NCBI GenBank assembly: GCA_050725495.1
Contig: JBOHHM010000043.1
Coordinates: forward strand, 1 to 6,693
DNA: 6,693 bases
Direction: 5' to 3'
Origin: JBOHHM01 sp050725495
GTDB taxonomy: Bacteria > Pseudomonadota > Gammaproteobacteria > Burkholderiales > Burkholderiaceae_C
Positions 1 to 6,656 of this stretch are shown here, one piece after another (position 1 is the stretch's first letter; the number at the start of each line of letters is the position of its first letter). The position numbers were made by a program, and so were the translations under genes. Below the pieces are notes generated by a model, which did no database searches, had not been told where the DNA came from, and saw only the letters and a program-made list of their open reading frames with translations.

Positions 1-411
1 TACGAAGTCTCGAGAAACTACTTCGCAATCTGCGAGCAAACCAAGGATGTCTTCTATTTCGGTGAGAACGTCGATTTCTACAGAAACGGCAAGGTGGTCA
101 AGCACGACGGCTCGTGGCTCGCGGGCAGGAACGGCAACAGGGCCGGTCTGATGATGCCCGGAACGCCGCAATTGGCGATGAGGTACTACCAGCAGATCGC
201 GCCCGGTGTGGCGATGGACCGCGCGGAGATCGTCAGTCTCGATGAAACGTGCAAGACACCGGCGGGTACGTTCCCCGGATGCTTGAAAGTCAAGGAAGGC
301 TCGGCGATCGAGATTTTGGCAGAAGAGTACAAGTATCACGCTCCAGGGATTGGGCTCGTCAGGGACGAGGACCTGCGGCTGATCAAGTACGGCTTCATCA
401 AGGACAAGTAG
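1..411 (+). CDS. 3' end of a conserved protein of unknown function (5' truncated by window edge)
   Basis: The frame is open from base 1 to a TAG stop at 409-411, giving 136 visible residues. The real start lies left of the window. An in-frame GTG at 94 is possible, but the reading upstream of it (YEVSRNYFAICEQ...) looks like genuine protein, so it is not taken as the start. The visible part is a mixed polar/aromatic domain with recognisable segments such as DVFYFGENVDFY, MPGTP, APGVAMDRAEIVSLDE, KTPAGTFPGCLKVKE and EYKYHAPGIGLVRD. I recall this pattern from uncharacterised, probably exported, bacterial proteins but cannot name a family or function. No transmembrane segment is visible here, and a signal peptide cannot be judged because the N-terminus is missing. 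Base composition is a little less GC-rich than the genes on the right. It converges with the gene at 457-1101 across a 45-nt gap. Confidence 0.85.
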   Translation, partial: YEVSRNYFAICEQTKDVFYFGENVDFYRNGKVVKHDGSWLAGRNGNRAGLMMPGTPQLAMRYYQQIAPGVAMDRAEIVSLDETCKTPAGTFPGCLKVKEGSAIEILAEEYKYHAPGIGLVRDEDLRLIKYGFIKDK

Positions 412-422
412 AGCGATCACAC

Positions 423-442
423 CGCGCCCGTGCATTGGCGCG
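423..442. terminator. Possible weak hairpin between two convergent genes
   Basis: A perfect 6-bp inverted repeat, CGCGCC (423-428) and GGCGCG (437-442), encloses an 8-nt loop. It sits in the 45-nt gap between the + strand stop at 411 and the - strand stop at 457, where a shared terminator would be expected. No run of T follows directly on either strand (the nearest is TTTT at 454-457), so intrinsic termination is doubtful. Confidence 0.25.
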
Positions 443-456
443 CAGGCCGGAGCTTT

Positions 457-1101
457 TCACCATAAAGGCTTGCTCAAGTGCTCAGTGAACGACGAGAACA
501 TGATGTTGAAGCTGATGCTGATTCGCTCTGCCTCGCTCGTGCTGGCATCGACCGAGTGTTCCAGATAGGAGGGGAACAGCAAGAGGGTGCCGTTGCTCAC
601 CCGGACCACGACCTGGTCGGTATTCTGGGATGTGAGCTCCACGACAGGCGGCCTGATCACACTGGCCTGGGTCCTCGGGTCATGGAAGTTGATGGTGTCT
701 GCGCCTGGGTGGGTTTGAAGGTAGTAGACGCCGCTCAGGTAGTTGTTGGGATGGGAATGGGCCCTGTGCATCGCACCCTGGGTCAGCACCGTCGCCCAGC
801 AGCCGGTGATCTCAATGGCGTCATAGCCGATTCGCAAGAACCGCAGAACGCTCTTGGCCGCCTTGTCGACGCAAGCCATGAGCTCCTGCAACTCCTCCCT
901 CTCGTGCAAGGTCCGCCCAGACTGCCAGCCCTGGCCGGGCCTGGACGGGGGCAGGTTGCGCCTCATGCTTTCAAGCATCGCCAGAATCTTCGCGTCCAGC
1001 GTGTCGTGCAGCTGCGGCTTGATCTGAATTTTCCAGACCAGGGTGGGAAACATCGAGATGACATCCGATGCTTCAATCCACGAATCGCTTTTTGTGTCCA
1101 T
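457..1101 (-). CDS. Putative 2-oxoglutarate/Fe(II)-dependent oxygenase, TIGR02466-like (2OG-FeII_Oxy_5)
   Basis: The 214-residue protein has the hallmarks of the TIGR02466 group, predicted double-stranded beta-helix Fe(II)/2-oxoglutarate oxygenases. An N-terminal MFPTLVW stretch (17-23) is followed by the core. There, W102, the HRAHSHPN segment (112-119), SGVYYLQ (123-129) and INFHDPR (137-143) precede GTLLLFPSYLEHSV (171-184) and RISISFNIMF (193-202). Likely iron ligands are H115 and/or H117 and H182, with R193 a candidate 2-oxoglutarate anchor; D141 may contribute. These assignments are inferred from motif position. The length is normal for the group, and the substrate is unknown. The start at 1101 is chosen because the frame has a stop just upstream (the nitroreductase's TGA). 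Its Shine-Dalgarno-like GGAG is rather far away (about 15 nt), so M17 (1053) is an alternative. It follows the nitroreductase by 27 nt on the same strand and is probably co-transcribed with it. Confidence 0.85.
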   Translation of the reverse strand: MDTKSDSWIEASDVISMFPTLVWKIQIKPQLHDTLDAKILAMLESMRRNLPPSRPGQGWQSGRTLHEREELQELMACVDKAAKSVLRFLRIGYDAIEITGCWATVLTQGAMHRAHSHPNNYLSGVYYLQTHPGADTINFHDPRTQASVIRPPVVELTSQNTDQVVVRVSNGTLLLFPSYLEHSVDASTSEAERISISFNIMFSSFTEHLSKPLW

Positions 1102-1128
1102 GGCTCGAGAGGTGTTCTCCGCTCCTGA

Positions 1129-1761
1129 TCAAAGCAGTTTGCACGCCTCATCGAAATCCAGGCGCGGACTGCGGGGAAACAGCTTGGTCGGGTCGCCGTA
1201 GCCCAGATTGCACAGGAAGTTCGACTTCACGTGGCTGTCGGGGAAATACTCCAGCTGGAACTCCTCCTGCCCTGCACTGGCGGGGAAGAACTCGTGATCG
1301 ACCTTGGCATTGTCGAAGCCGGACATGGGCCCGCAGTCCAGCCCCAGGGCGCGCGCCGCGATCATGAAATACGCCCCCTGCAGCGAACTGTTGCGACGCG
1401 CCGTGACCTCGGCGAGTTCCGGTTTGTCGACAAACCAGGCGCGCGCGTCCGCATGCGGAAACAGTTTGGGCAGCAGCTCGTAGAACTTGATGTCGTAGCC
1501 GATGATGGCGGTGGCCGGCGCCGCCATGGTCTTGTCCACGTTGCCCGGCGCCAGCGCAGGCAGCAGGCGCTTCTTCGCCTCGGGCGTGCGCAAGAAAAGG
1601 ATGCGCGCGGGACAGCAATTGGCGCTGGTCGGCCCCCATTTCATCAAATCGTAGAGCTGGCGCAAGGTCTCGTCGCTCACTGGCTTGGCCAGCCATTCGT
1701 TGTGGGTGCGGGCCTTGCGAAACAGCAGGTCCCGGCCTTCTTCGCTCAACAGCGTGCTCAT
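1129..1761 (-). CDS. rutE: RutE-like FMN nitroreductase family protein (malonic semialdehyde reductase type)
   Basis: This 210-residue protein matches, from memory, E. coli RutE along its length. Shared features are ARTHNEW (17-23), PVSDETLR (27-34), LMKWGPTSANCCPARI (39-54), FPHADARAWF (101-110), RNSSLQGAY (123-131), GPMSGFD (144-150) and the C-terminal NLGYGD (185-190) and DEACKLL. RutE reduces malonic semialdehyde to 3-hydroxypropionate in the Rut pyrimidine pathway. Related proteins are generic FMN-dependent NAD(P)H oxidoreductases, and no other rut gene is visible, so the physiological substrate is uncertain. Relative to E. coli RutE (about 196 residues) there is an insertion of roughly 14 residues near 160-174, just before the KSN segment. 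The start at 1761 is preferred over an in-frame ATG at 1833 because GAGGAG lies 6 nt upstream and family alignment begins here. It is the first gene of a probable two-gene unit with the downstream oxygenase. Confidence 0.9.
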   Translation of the reverse strand: MSTLLSEEGRDLLFRKARTHNEWLAKPVSDETLRQLYDLMKWGPTSANCCPARILFLRTPEAKKRLLPALAPGNVDKTMAAPATAIIGYDIKFYELLPKLFPHADARAWFVDKPELAEVTARRNSSLQGAYFMIAARALGLDCGPMSGFDNAKVDHEFFPASAGQEEFQLEYFPDSHVKSNFLCNLGYGDPTKLFPRSPRLDFDEACKLL

Positions 1762-1767
1762 GGTGAT

Positions 1768-1773
1768 CTCCTC
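1768..1773 (-). promoter_or_regulatory. Strong Shine-Dalgarno site fixing the nitroreductase start
   Basis: Read on the - strand the sequence is GAGGAG, followed by 6 nt and then the ATG at 1761-1759. It decides the start codon against the in-frame ATG at 1833, which would add 24 residues and would begin upstream of the predicted -10 box. Confidence 0.8.
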
Positions 1774-1791
1774 AGACAAGGCGGAATAGCT

Positions 1792-1812
1792 GCCTGAAAC
1801 AAGAAAACAGGC
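1792..1812. repeat. Short inverted repeat GCCTG-N11-CAGGC in the divergent intergenic region
   Basis: Perfect 5-bp arms at 1792-1796 and 1808-1812 flank an A-rich 11-bp centre (on the + strand). The repeat begins at about the transcription start expected from the - strand promoter at 1819-1847. It could therefore be an operator half-site pair about one helical turn and a half apart, or a small leader hairpin. No regulator gene adjoins it, and arms this short can occur by chance. Confidence 0.3.
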
Positions 1813-1818
1813 CAAGTC

Positions 1819-1847
1819 AATATAGGACGACAAGACCAGAACAACAA
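1819..1847 (-). promoter_or_regulatory. Sigma70-like promoter for the nitroreductase-oxygenase unit
   Basis: On the - strand, TTGTTG (-35, 1847-1842) is separated by exactly 17 nt from TATATT (-10, 1824-1819). Match to consensus is 4 of 6 and 5 of 6, notable against the GC-rich background. The expected start of transcription is about 1811-1813, giving a leader of about 50 nt that contains the GAGGAG ribosome binding site. The 125-bp gap (1762-1886) also has to hold the promoter of the divergent earP, for which no comparably good match was found. Confidence 0.6.
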
Positions 1848-1886
1848 CTTTTGCGTCCTGCCACGGCGTTTGTGGACAATCCCCGT

Positions 1887-3038
1887 ATGAGTGTCGTGCG
1901 CGCCACCTCCCTGCTGTGGGACCTGTTCTGCCAAGTCATCGACAACCATGGCGACCTTGGCGTGTGCTGGCGGCTGGCGGCCGACCTGGCCGCGCGCGGG
2001 CAAAGGGTGCGCCTGTGGGTGGACGATGCCTCGGCGCTGCAGTGGATGGCACCGGGCGCCCTCGACGGAAAGCACCCCGGCGTCCAGGTGCTGCGGTGGA
2101 CGCAGCCCCTGCCCGAGCCGCTGCTGGCCGGCCTGCCACCGGCGGATGTGCTGGTAGAGGCTTTCGGCTGCGAAATTGCTCCCGAATTCATAGCGACTCG
2201 CGTACAGAATACAAGGGCTGGAGCACGAAAACCCGCATGGATCAACCTCGAATACCTGTCGGCCGAAGCCTATGTGGAGCGCAGCCATGGCCTGCCCTCG
2301 CCGATCGGCAGCGGGCCGGCGGCCGGCTGGACCAAGTGGTTCTTCTATCCCGGTTTCACCCCGGCCACGGGCGGGCTGTTGCGCGAGCCGGATCTGGCGC
2401 AGCGTCAGGCACGGTTTGACCGGGCCGCTTGGCTGCGGCAATGGGGCATTGAGCGCAACGATGAACGGCTGATTTCGCTGTTTTGCTACGAGCCGTCCGC
2501 GCTCGGCGAGCTTCTGGGCGAACTGGCGCAAAACGCGCAGCCGACGCGGCTGCTGGTCACGGCGGGACGGGCTGCGGCCGCCGTTGCCGCCGCCGTTGAG
2601 GAGAAAAACAGGCTGCAGCCCTTGTGGAATGTGCGCAACACACTATCGATTTCATATCTTGCGCTGCTGGACCAAACCGGCTTCGACCACCTGCTGTGGG
2701 CCTGCGACCTCAACTTCGTACGCGGCGAGGACTCGCTGGTGCGCGCGCTCTGGGCGGCCAAACCCTTCGTCTGGCAGCTCTACCCCCAGCACGACAATGC
2801 CCACCATGCCAAGCTGCGGGCGTTCCTGGACTGGTTGCAGGCGCCGCCTTCGCTGAGGCGCTTCCACGAGGTCTGGAATGGCATCGAAACGATGGGACTG
2901 CCGACGCTCGACGGCGTGAACTGGGCTGGCTGCGCGCATGCAGCGGCGCGGCGGCTGCAGGCCCAGGCCGATCTCGCGACCCAACTCCTGCGCTTTGTCC
3001 GGCAACATCATCGACCCCATGAGACTGCTGCTGGTTGA
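1887..3038 (+). CDS. earP: EF-P arginine rhamnosyltransferase EarP (DUF2331, GT104)
   Basis: EarP transfers L-rhamnose from dTDP-beta-L-rhamnose to a conserved arginine of elongation factor P. This activates EF-P to rescue ribosomes stalled on polyproline stretches. The 383-residue product has the family length and signatures: WDLFCQVIDNHGDLGVCWRL near the N-terminus with D19 and D23 matching the two conserved aspartates; WINLEYLSAE from W118; YPGFTPATGGLLRE (154-167); SLFCYE mid-protein; and FVRGEDSLVRALWA, in which E281 and D282 correspond to the dTDP-rhamnose-contacting loop of the C-terminal Rossmann domain. The fold is GT-B and cytosolic. The ATG at 1887 puts the WD motif at the usual distance from the N-terminus. 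A TTG at 1851 would add 12 unlikely residues. No strong Shine-Dalgarno site precedes it. The efp substrate gene and rhamnose-synthesis genes are not in the window. The 3' end overlaps the next gene by 20 nt. Confidence 0.95.
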   Translation: MSVVRATSLLWDLFCQVIDNHGDLGVCWRLAADLAARGQRVRLWVDDASALQWMAPGALDGKHPGVQVLRWTQPLPEPLLAGLPPADVLVEAFGCEIAPEFIATRVQNTRAGARKPAWINLEYLSAEAYVERSHGLPSPIGSGPAAGWTKWFFYPGFTPATGGLLREPDLAQRQARFDRAAWLRQWGIERNDERLISLFCYEPSALGELLGELAQNAQPTRLLVTAGRAAAAVAAAVEEKNRLQPLWNVRNTLSISYLALLDQTGFDHLLWACDLNFVRGEDSLVRALWAAKPFVWQLYPQHDNAHHAKLRAFLDWLQAPPSLRRFHEVWNGIETMGLPTLDGVNWAGCAHAAARRLQAQADLATQLLRFVRQHHRPHETAAG

Positions 3039-3678
3039 AGACGACACCATGATCGGACGCGCCGTGCGCCAGGGCCTGAGCAACGCCGGCTTCGCGGTCG
3101 ACTGGGTGCAGGACGGCCGCGCGGCCGAACTGGCGCTGGGTAACGGCGTGTACCAGCTCGCACTGCTGGACCTGGGCCTTCCCGGCAAGGACGGCATGGC
3201 CGTGCTGCAGAGCCTGCGCGCGCGCGGCGACGCCACGCCGGTGCTGATCGTCACGGTCCGCGACGCCGTCGCCCAACGCATCGCCGGGCTCAACGCGGGC
3301 GCCGACGACTACGTGCTCAAGCCCTTCGACCTGGACGAGCTGATCGCGCGCATCCGAGCCTTGCTGCGCCGCCATGCCGGCGGCGGCTCGCCCATCCTGC
3401 AGTGTGGCGCGCTCACGCTCGACCCTGTGCGCAAGGAGGTGGCGGCGAACGGCGAACCGGTTCACCTGTCGGCCAGGGAATTCGCGCTGCTGGAGGCCCT
3501 GATGCAGCGCCCCGGTGCCGTGCTGTCGCGCGAGCAGCTCGAGGAGTCGATCTACGGCTGGAGCGAGGAGGTCGGCAGCAACGCGATCGAGGTCCATCTG
3601 CACAACCTGCGCCGCAAACTCGGCGCCGATACCATTCGCAACGTTCGCGGCGTCGGCTACAAGGTGGTGGCATCATGA
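3019..3678 (+). CDS. OmpR/PhoB-family response regulator (PmrA/QseB-like)
   Basis: The 219-residue protein has an N-terminal receiver domain (1-115) and a C-terminal winged-helix DNA-binding domain (about 125-219). In the receiver, E7-D8-D9 form the acidic pocket, D51 in LALLDLGLPG is the phosphoacceptor, T79 is the switch threonine and K101 in LKPFDLDEL is the conserved lysine. The DNA-binding part shows LSAREFALLEAL, VLSREQLEESIYGW and the recognition-helix/wing sequence NAIEVHLHNLRRKLG ... IRNVRGVGYKV. The sequence style is that of the PmrA/BasR-QseB-TctD subgroup. PmrA is favoured by the eptA gene two positions downstream, though this is inference. The ATG at 3019 is placed by the canonical MRLLLVEDD start. 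It lies inside the end of earP with no clear Shine-Dalgarno site, suggesting translational coupling. The stop overlaps the kinase start (ATGA). Confidence 0.93.
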   Translation: MRLLLVEDDTMIGRAVRQGLSNAGFAVDWVQDGRAAELALGNGVYQLALLDLGLPGKDGMAVLQSLRARGDATPVLIVTVRDAVAQRIAGLNAGADDYVLKPFDLDELIARIRALLRRHAGGGSPILQCGALTLDPVRKEVAANGEPVHLSAREFALLEALMQRPGAVLSREQLEESIYGWSEEVGSNAIEVHLHNLRRKLGADTIRNVRGVGYKVVAS

Positions 3679-5022
3679 TCCGGTCCATCCACCGTGAACT
3701 GCTGGCCTGGGTGCTGGGCGCGCTTGGCATCGGTGCCAGTCTGCTGATCGCCGCGTCTTACCAGGTGCTGTTCGATGAAATGAACGAGGTGTTCGAGGAC
3801 AACCTCAAGCAGGTGGCACTGGCCGTGGTCCACCACCAGGGCCCGGGCGGCACGCAGCCCCGGCTGGCGCAGCGGCTGCCGCCGATTTACGAAGAGTACG
3901 GCGCCTTCGAGTTCGTGACGGCCATCTGGACGCGCGAGGGCACGCGCCTGCAAACATCGGACGAAGCTGTCGCCCTGCCCTTTGTGTCGCGCAGCGGCCT
4001 GAGCCTGGTCAGGACAGGCGGCGAAGACTGGTACCTCTACACCGTCGTGCTGGAGGACCGCGTCGTGCAGGCGGCCCAACGCGCCCGAGAACGCAAGGCG
4101 CTGGCGGTGGACACCTCGTCCAAGCTGATCCTGCCAGCCCTGCTGCTGACCGCCGTGATTGCCGCCTTGCTCGTCCTCGCGCTCAGGCGCGGGCTCGCAC
4201 CCCTGTCGCAGGCGGCCACCGATGTTGCAGCGCGCAGTATGGACTCGCTGGAGCCCATACCCATGTCCGGGCAACCGCTGGAGCTACACCTGCTGATCGG
4301 TGCCATCAACGAGCTGATGCAGCGCTTGGGCAGCGCGCTGGCCCTGCAGCGCGATTTCCTCGCCGATGCAGCCCACGAGCTGCGCACGCCGATCGGCGCT
4401 CAAGCTGCAACTGCAGTTGCTGGAGCGGGCGTCCGACGCCACCCAGCGCGACGCAGCGCTGGTCGAGCTGCGCACCGGGGTCGAGCGCGCGCAGCATCTG
4501 GTCGAGCAGTTGCTGCAGCTGTCGCGTCTGGCGCCCGAAACCCCCGCGCTGCGCCGCGGACCGGTCGATCTTGCCGGCCTCTCACGCGCTGCTGTGAGCC
4601 ACTTCAGCGCTCGCGCCGACGCCAAGTGCGTCGACCTGGGCGCGAGCGCCCAAGGCCCCGTGCCCATCGCGGGAGATGCGCAACAGCTCGCGATTTTGCT
4701 CAACAACCTGATCGACAACGCGGTCCGCCATACCCCTGCCGGCGGCAGGGTGGACGTGACGGCGGGCCTGTTCAATGGACATCCTGGCGTGAAGGTGACG
4801 GACACCGGGCCGGGCATCGCTGCGGCCGAACGGCATCGGGTGTTCGACCGCTTCTACCGCAGCCCGGCGGCCGGTTCAGGCGGCCACGAGGTTCATGGCA
4901 GCGGTCTGGGCTTGGCCATCGTCAAGGCGGTGGCCGAGCGGCATGCGGCGCAGCTCAGCCTGGACGACGCCGCCAGCGGCGGCCTGTGCGTGACCGTGCT
5001 GTTTCCCTCGCCCGAGTCTTAG
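3675..5022 (+). pseudogene. Sensor histidine kinase (PmrB/QseC-like) with frameshift after the H-box
   Basis: The ATG at 3675 overlaps the regulator stop and has AAGGTGG a few nt upstream. In this frame come TM1 (about 9-33), a periplasmic sensor region (34-150), TM2 (151-170), a HAMP linker beginning RRGLAPL, and the H-box DFLADAAHELRTPI with phosphoacceptor H234. After I240 (codon 4392-4394) this frame stops making sense. The expected continuation, ALKLQLQLLERA, appears in the +1-shifted frame from 4396. That frame carries the rest of the kinase: N-box NNLIDNAVRHTP (4702 on), G1 box DTGPGI (4801 on), FDRFYR, G2 box GSGLGLAIV (4897 on), and a stop at 5020-5022. Restoring two bases would give about 449 residues, normal for the family. 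As written, translation would run out of frame to 5651, losing the whole ATP-binding domain. It is either a real inactivating mutation or a sequence error. If intact it would phosphorylate the preceding regulator. Confidence 0.85.
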
Positions 5023-6656
5023 CCGCTGGCGACGCGGCAGGGAGCAAATACATCGAGCGGGCGGCGGTAGACGACGGTCTGCACGTCCAGCAGGCCCAGC
5101 ACCGAATGAAAAAGGTTGTCGTGACTTGCCGGGGCCTTGGCATGCGCCCTGAGGCATTCGCCGTCGACGCCAAAGCTGCGACGCAACGCCGGCGAGAGCC
5201 ACACGAGCATGGGCACCTGCTTCTGCACCGCCGGTGCGACCGAATAGGGCATGCCATGCAGGTACAGGCCGTTTTCACCGAGCGACTCGCCGTGGTCGGA
5301 CACATAGATCATGGCCGTGTCGTCATGCGACTGCGAGCGGTCCAGAAGATCCACGACGCGCGACAGGAAATAGTCGGTATAGAGCAGCGAGTTGTCATAG
5401 GCATTCACGATTTCCTGCTGCGAGCAATGCCGCAGGTCGTCGCTCTCGCAGGCCGGGACAAAACGCTTGAAGACGCCGGGATAGCGCCGGTAGTACGCCG
5501 GGCCATGGCTGCCGAGCTGGTGCATCACCACAAACAAGTTGCCCGCCGCGTCGCGCGCGACGCCTTCCATGCCATGCAGCAGCACCTCGTCCAGGCATTG
5601 GCCTTCGAAGCACAACGCCGGCACCTGTGCATGGTCGAGCTGCTGGGCTGACAGACCTTCGCACACCCCCTTGCAGCCCGACTGGTTGTCGCGCCACAGC
5701 ACCTGGAAGCCCGCCCGGGCCAGCACATGCAGCAGGGATTCATGGCTCTGAATCCGGTCTTCGTCATAGTCGGCACGGCCAAAAGGCGAAAACATGCAGG
5801 GCAGCGAAACTTCGGTGGAGGTGCCACAGGCGGTCACGGCCGAAAAGCTCACCACATCGCGCCGGGCCAGCAGGGGGTTGGTTTCGCGCGCGTATCCATT
5901 GAGAGAAAAATTGGCCGCCCGGGCGGTCTCGCCCACCACCAGCACAAACAGCGCGGGCCGCTGGCGCCCCGCCCACGCCGCGCCCAGCTTGGCGTCTTCG
6001 CCCACCCGCGTCCTGGCCTGGGCCGGAGCTTGTGCGCGACCCAAGGCATTGCGCGCCAGCGCCACCACCCCATTGCCGGGCGTGATCAGGTAGCGCAGCG
6101 CCGGTTGATTGCGCATCAGCGACGCAAAGTCGGCAAATACGGCCAACAGGCTGGCCACCGCAATGACCAGCGCCGCCCCCAGCCAGAGCAGGCGCTTCAC
6201 CAGAGCGGACCTGAGCCTGACTTGCTTCAGGCGCGGCCACCACAGCAGCGCGAGGGGAAAGGCGCCAGACACGACGAGATGGGGAACCATGCCCCAGGCC
6301 AGCAGCTCGCGCGCCTCCTTGTAATCCGTGGCCAGCACATTGCGCAGCATGGTGCGGTCCAGGAAAATGCTGTAGCGCTCCATGTAGTAGGACGCGAACG
6401 CCGTGCACAGCACCAGCACGCTCAGCAGCGGCTTGACCGTGTGGCGGCTTGCCACCAGACCCAACAGCACGAAATGCAGCGCGCTGAGCGCGACCAGCAG
6501 AGCTGCGGCAAAGCTCCAGGTGCCGGGCGCATGCCAGTCCCTGCCGGCCAGTGCGGCACGCCAGAGCGGGCCATTGCCAGTCAGGATCAGGAACAGGGCG
6601 CACAGCAGCGCCAGCGTTTCCACGCTCAGGGCAGGCCGCGCAAGCCGCGGCCGCAT
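5019..6656 (-). CDS. eptA: Lipid A phosphoethanolamine transferase (EptA/PmrC/MCR family)
   Basis: The enzyme transfers phosphoethanolamine from phosphatidylethanolamine to lipid A phosphate on the periplasmic face of the inner membrane, lowering negative charge and polymyxin binding. The N-terminal part has about five membrane helices (around 13-28, 48-70, 74-92, 122-140 and 155-176) and the typical DRTMLRNVLATDYKEA loop (100-115). The rest is a sulfatase-like domain with zinc/catalytic residues E243 (GETARA), nucleophile T281 in CGTSTEVSLPCMFS, K329, H379, H384, D454-H455 (SDHGESLGENG) and H467. Cysteine pairs resembling the known disulfides are C277/C287, C328/C332, C349/C354 and C403/C411. 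Length (545) is standard. The ATG at 6656 puts TM1 close to the start, but the frame stays open to the right edge, so an upstream start cannot be excluded. No good Shine-Dalgarno site is seen. It is convergent with the kinase, and their stop codons interlock. Confidence 0.95.
   Translation of the reverse strand: MRPRLARPALSVETLALLCALFLILTGNGPLWRAALAGRDWHAPGTWSFAAALLVALSALHFVLLGLVASRHTVKPLLSVLVLCTAFASYYMERYSIFLDRTMLRNVLATDYKEARELLAWGMVPHLVVSGAFPLALLWWPRLKQVRLRSALVKRLLWLGAALVIAVASLLAVFADFASLMRNQPALRYLITPGNGVVALARNALGRAQAPAQARTRVGEDAKLGAAWAGRQRPALFVLVVGETARAANFSLNGYARETNPLLARRDVVSFSAVTACGTSTEVSLPCMFSPFGRADYDEDRIQSHESLLHVLARAGFQVLWRDNQSGCKGVCEGLSAQQLDHAQVPALCFEGQCLDEVLLHGMEGVARDAAGNLFVVMHQLGSHGPAYYRRYPGVFKRFVPACESDDLRHCSQQEIVNAYDNSLLYTDYFLSRVVDLLDRSQSHDDTAMIYVSDHGESLGENGLYLHGMPYSVAPAVQKQVPMLVWLSPALRRSFGVDGECLRAHAKAPASHDNLFHSVLGLLDVQTVVYRRPLDVFAPCRVASG

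Noticed and set aside
478..1128. 216-codon + strand open frame antisense to the oxygenase
   Set aside because: Its translation has no recognisable domain, while the opposite strand encodes a well-matched oxygenase with conserved motifs.
1851..1886. Upstream TTG start for earP adding 12 residues, and a weak TTGCGT-18-GACAAT promoter just before 1887
   Set aside because: The added residues do not resemble the EarP N-terminus, which aligns from the ATG at 1887. The promoter match is poor and would imply a leaderless transcript; I cannot support it.
1758..2531. 257-codon - strand open frame across the nitroreductase start and earP
   Set aside because: It overlaps the promoter and most of the N-terminal half of earP, shows no family pattern, and is typical of antisense frames in GC-rich DNA.
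2710..3603. 297-codon - strand open frame opposite earP and the response regulator
   Set aside because: Both + strand proteins have strong family signatures here; the antisense translation is low-complexity and unrecognisable.
5022..5038. Inverted repeat GCCGC-N7-GCGGC at the kinase/eptA junction as a terminator
   Set aside because: The stem is only 5 bp, it lies inside the end of the eptA coding sequence, and no T-run follows on either strand.
3402..5651. Very long + strand open frame (749 codons)
   Set aside because: It is a chimera: the first part is out of frame with the response regulator, the middle is the real 5' part of the kinase (3675-4394), and after the frameshift it runs out of frame through the kinase core and then antisense to eptA. 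High GC removes stops; only the 3675-4394 segment looks like protein.
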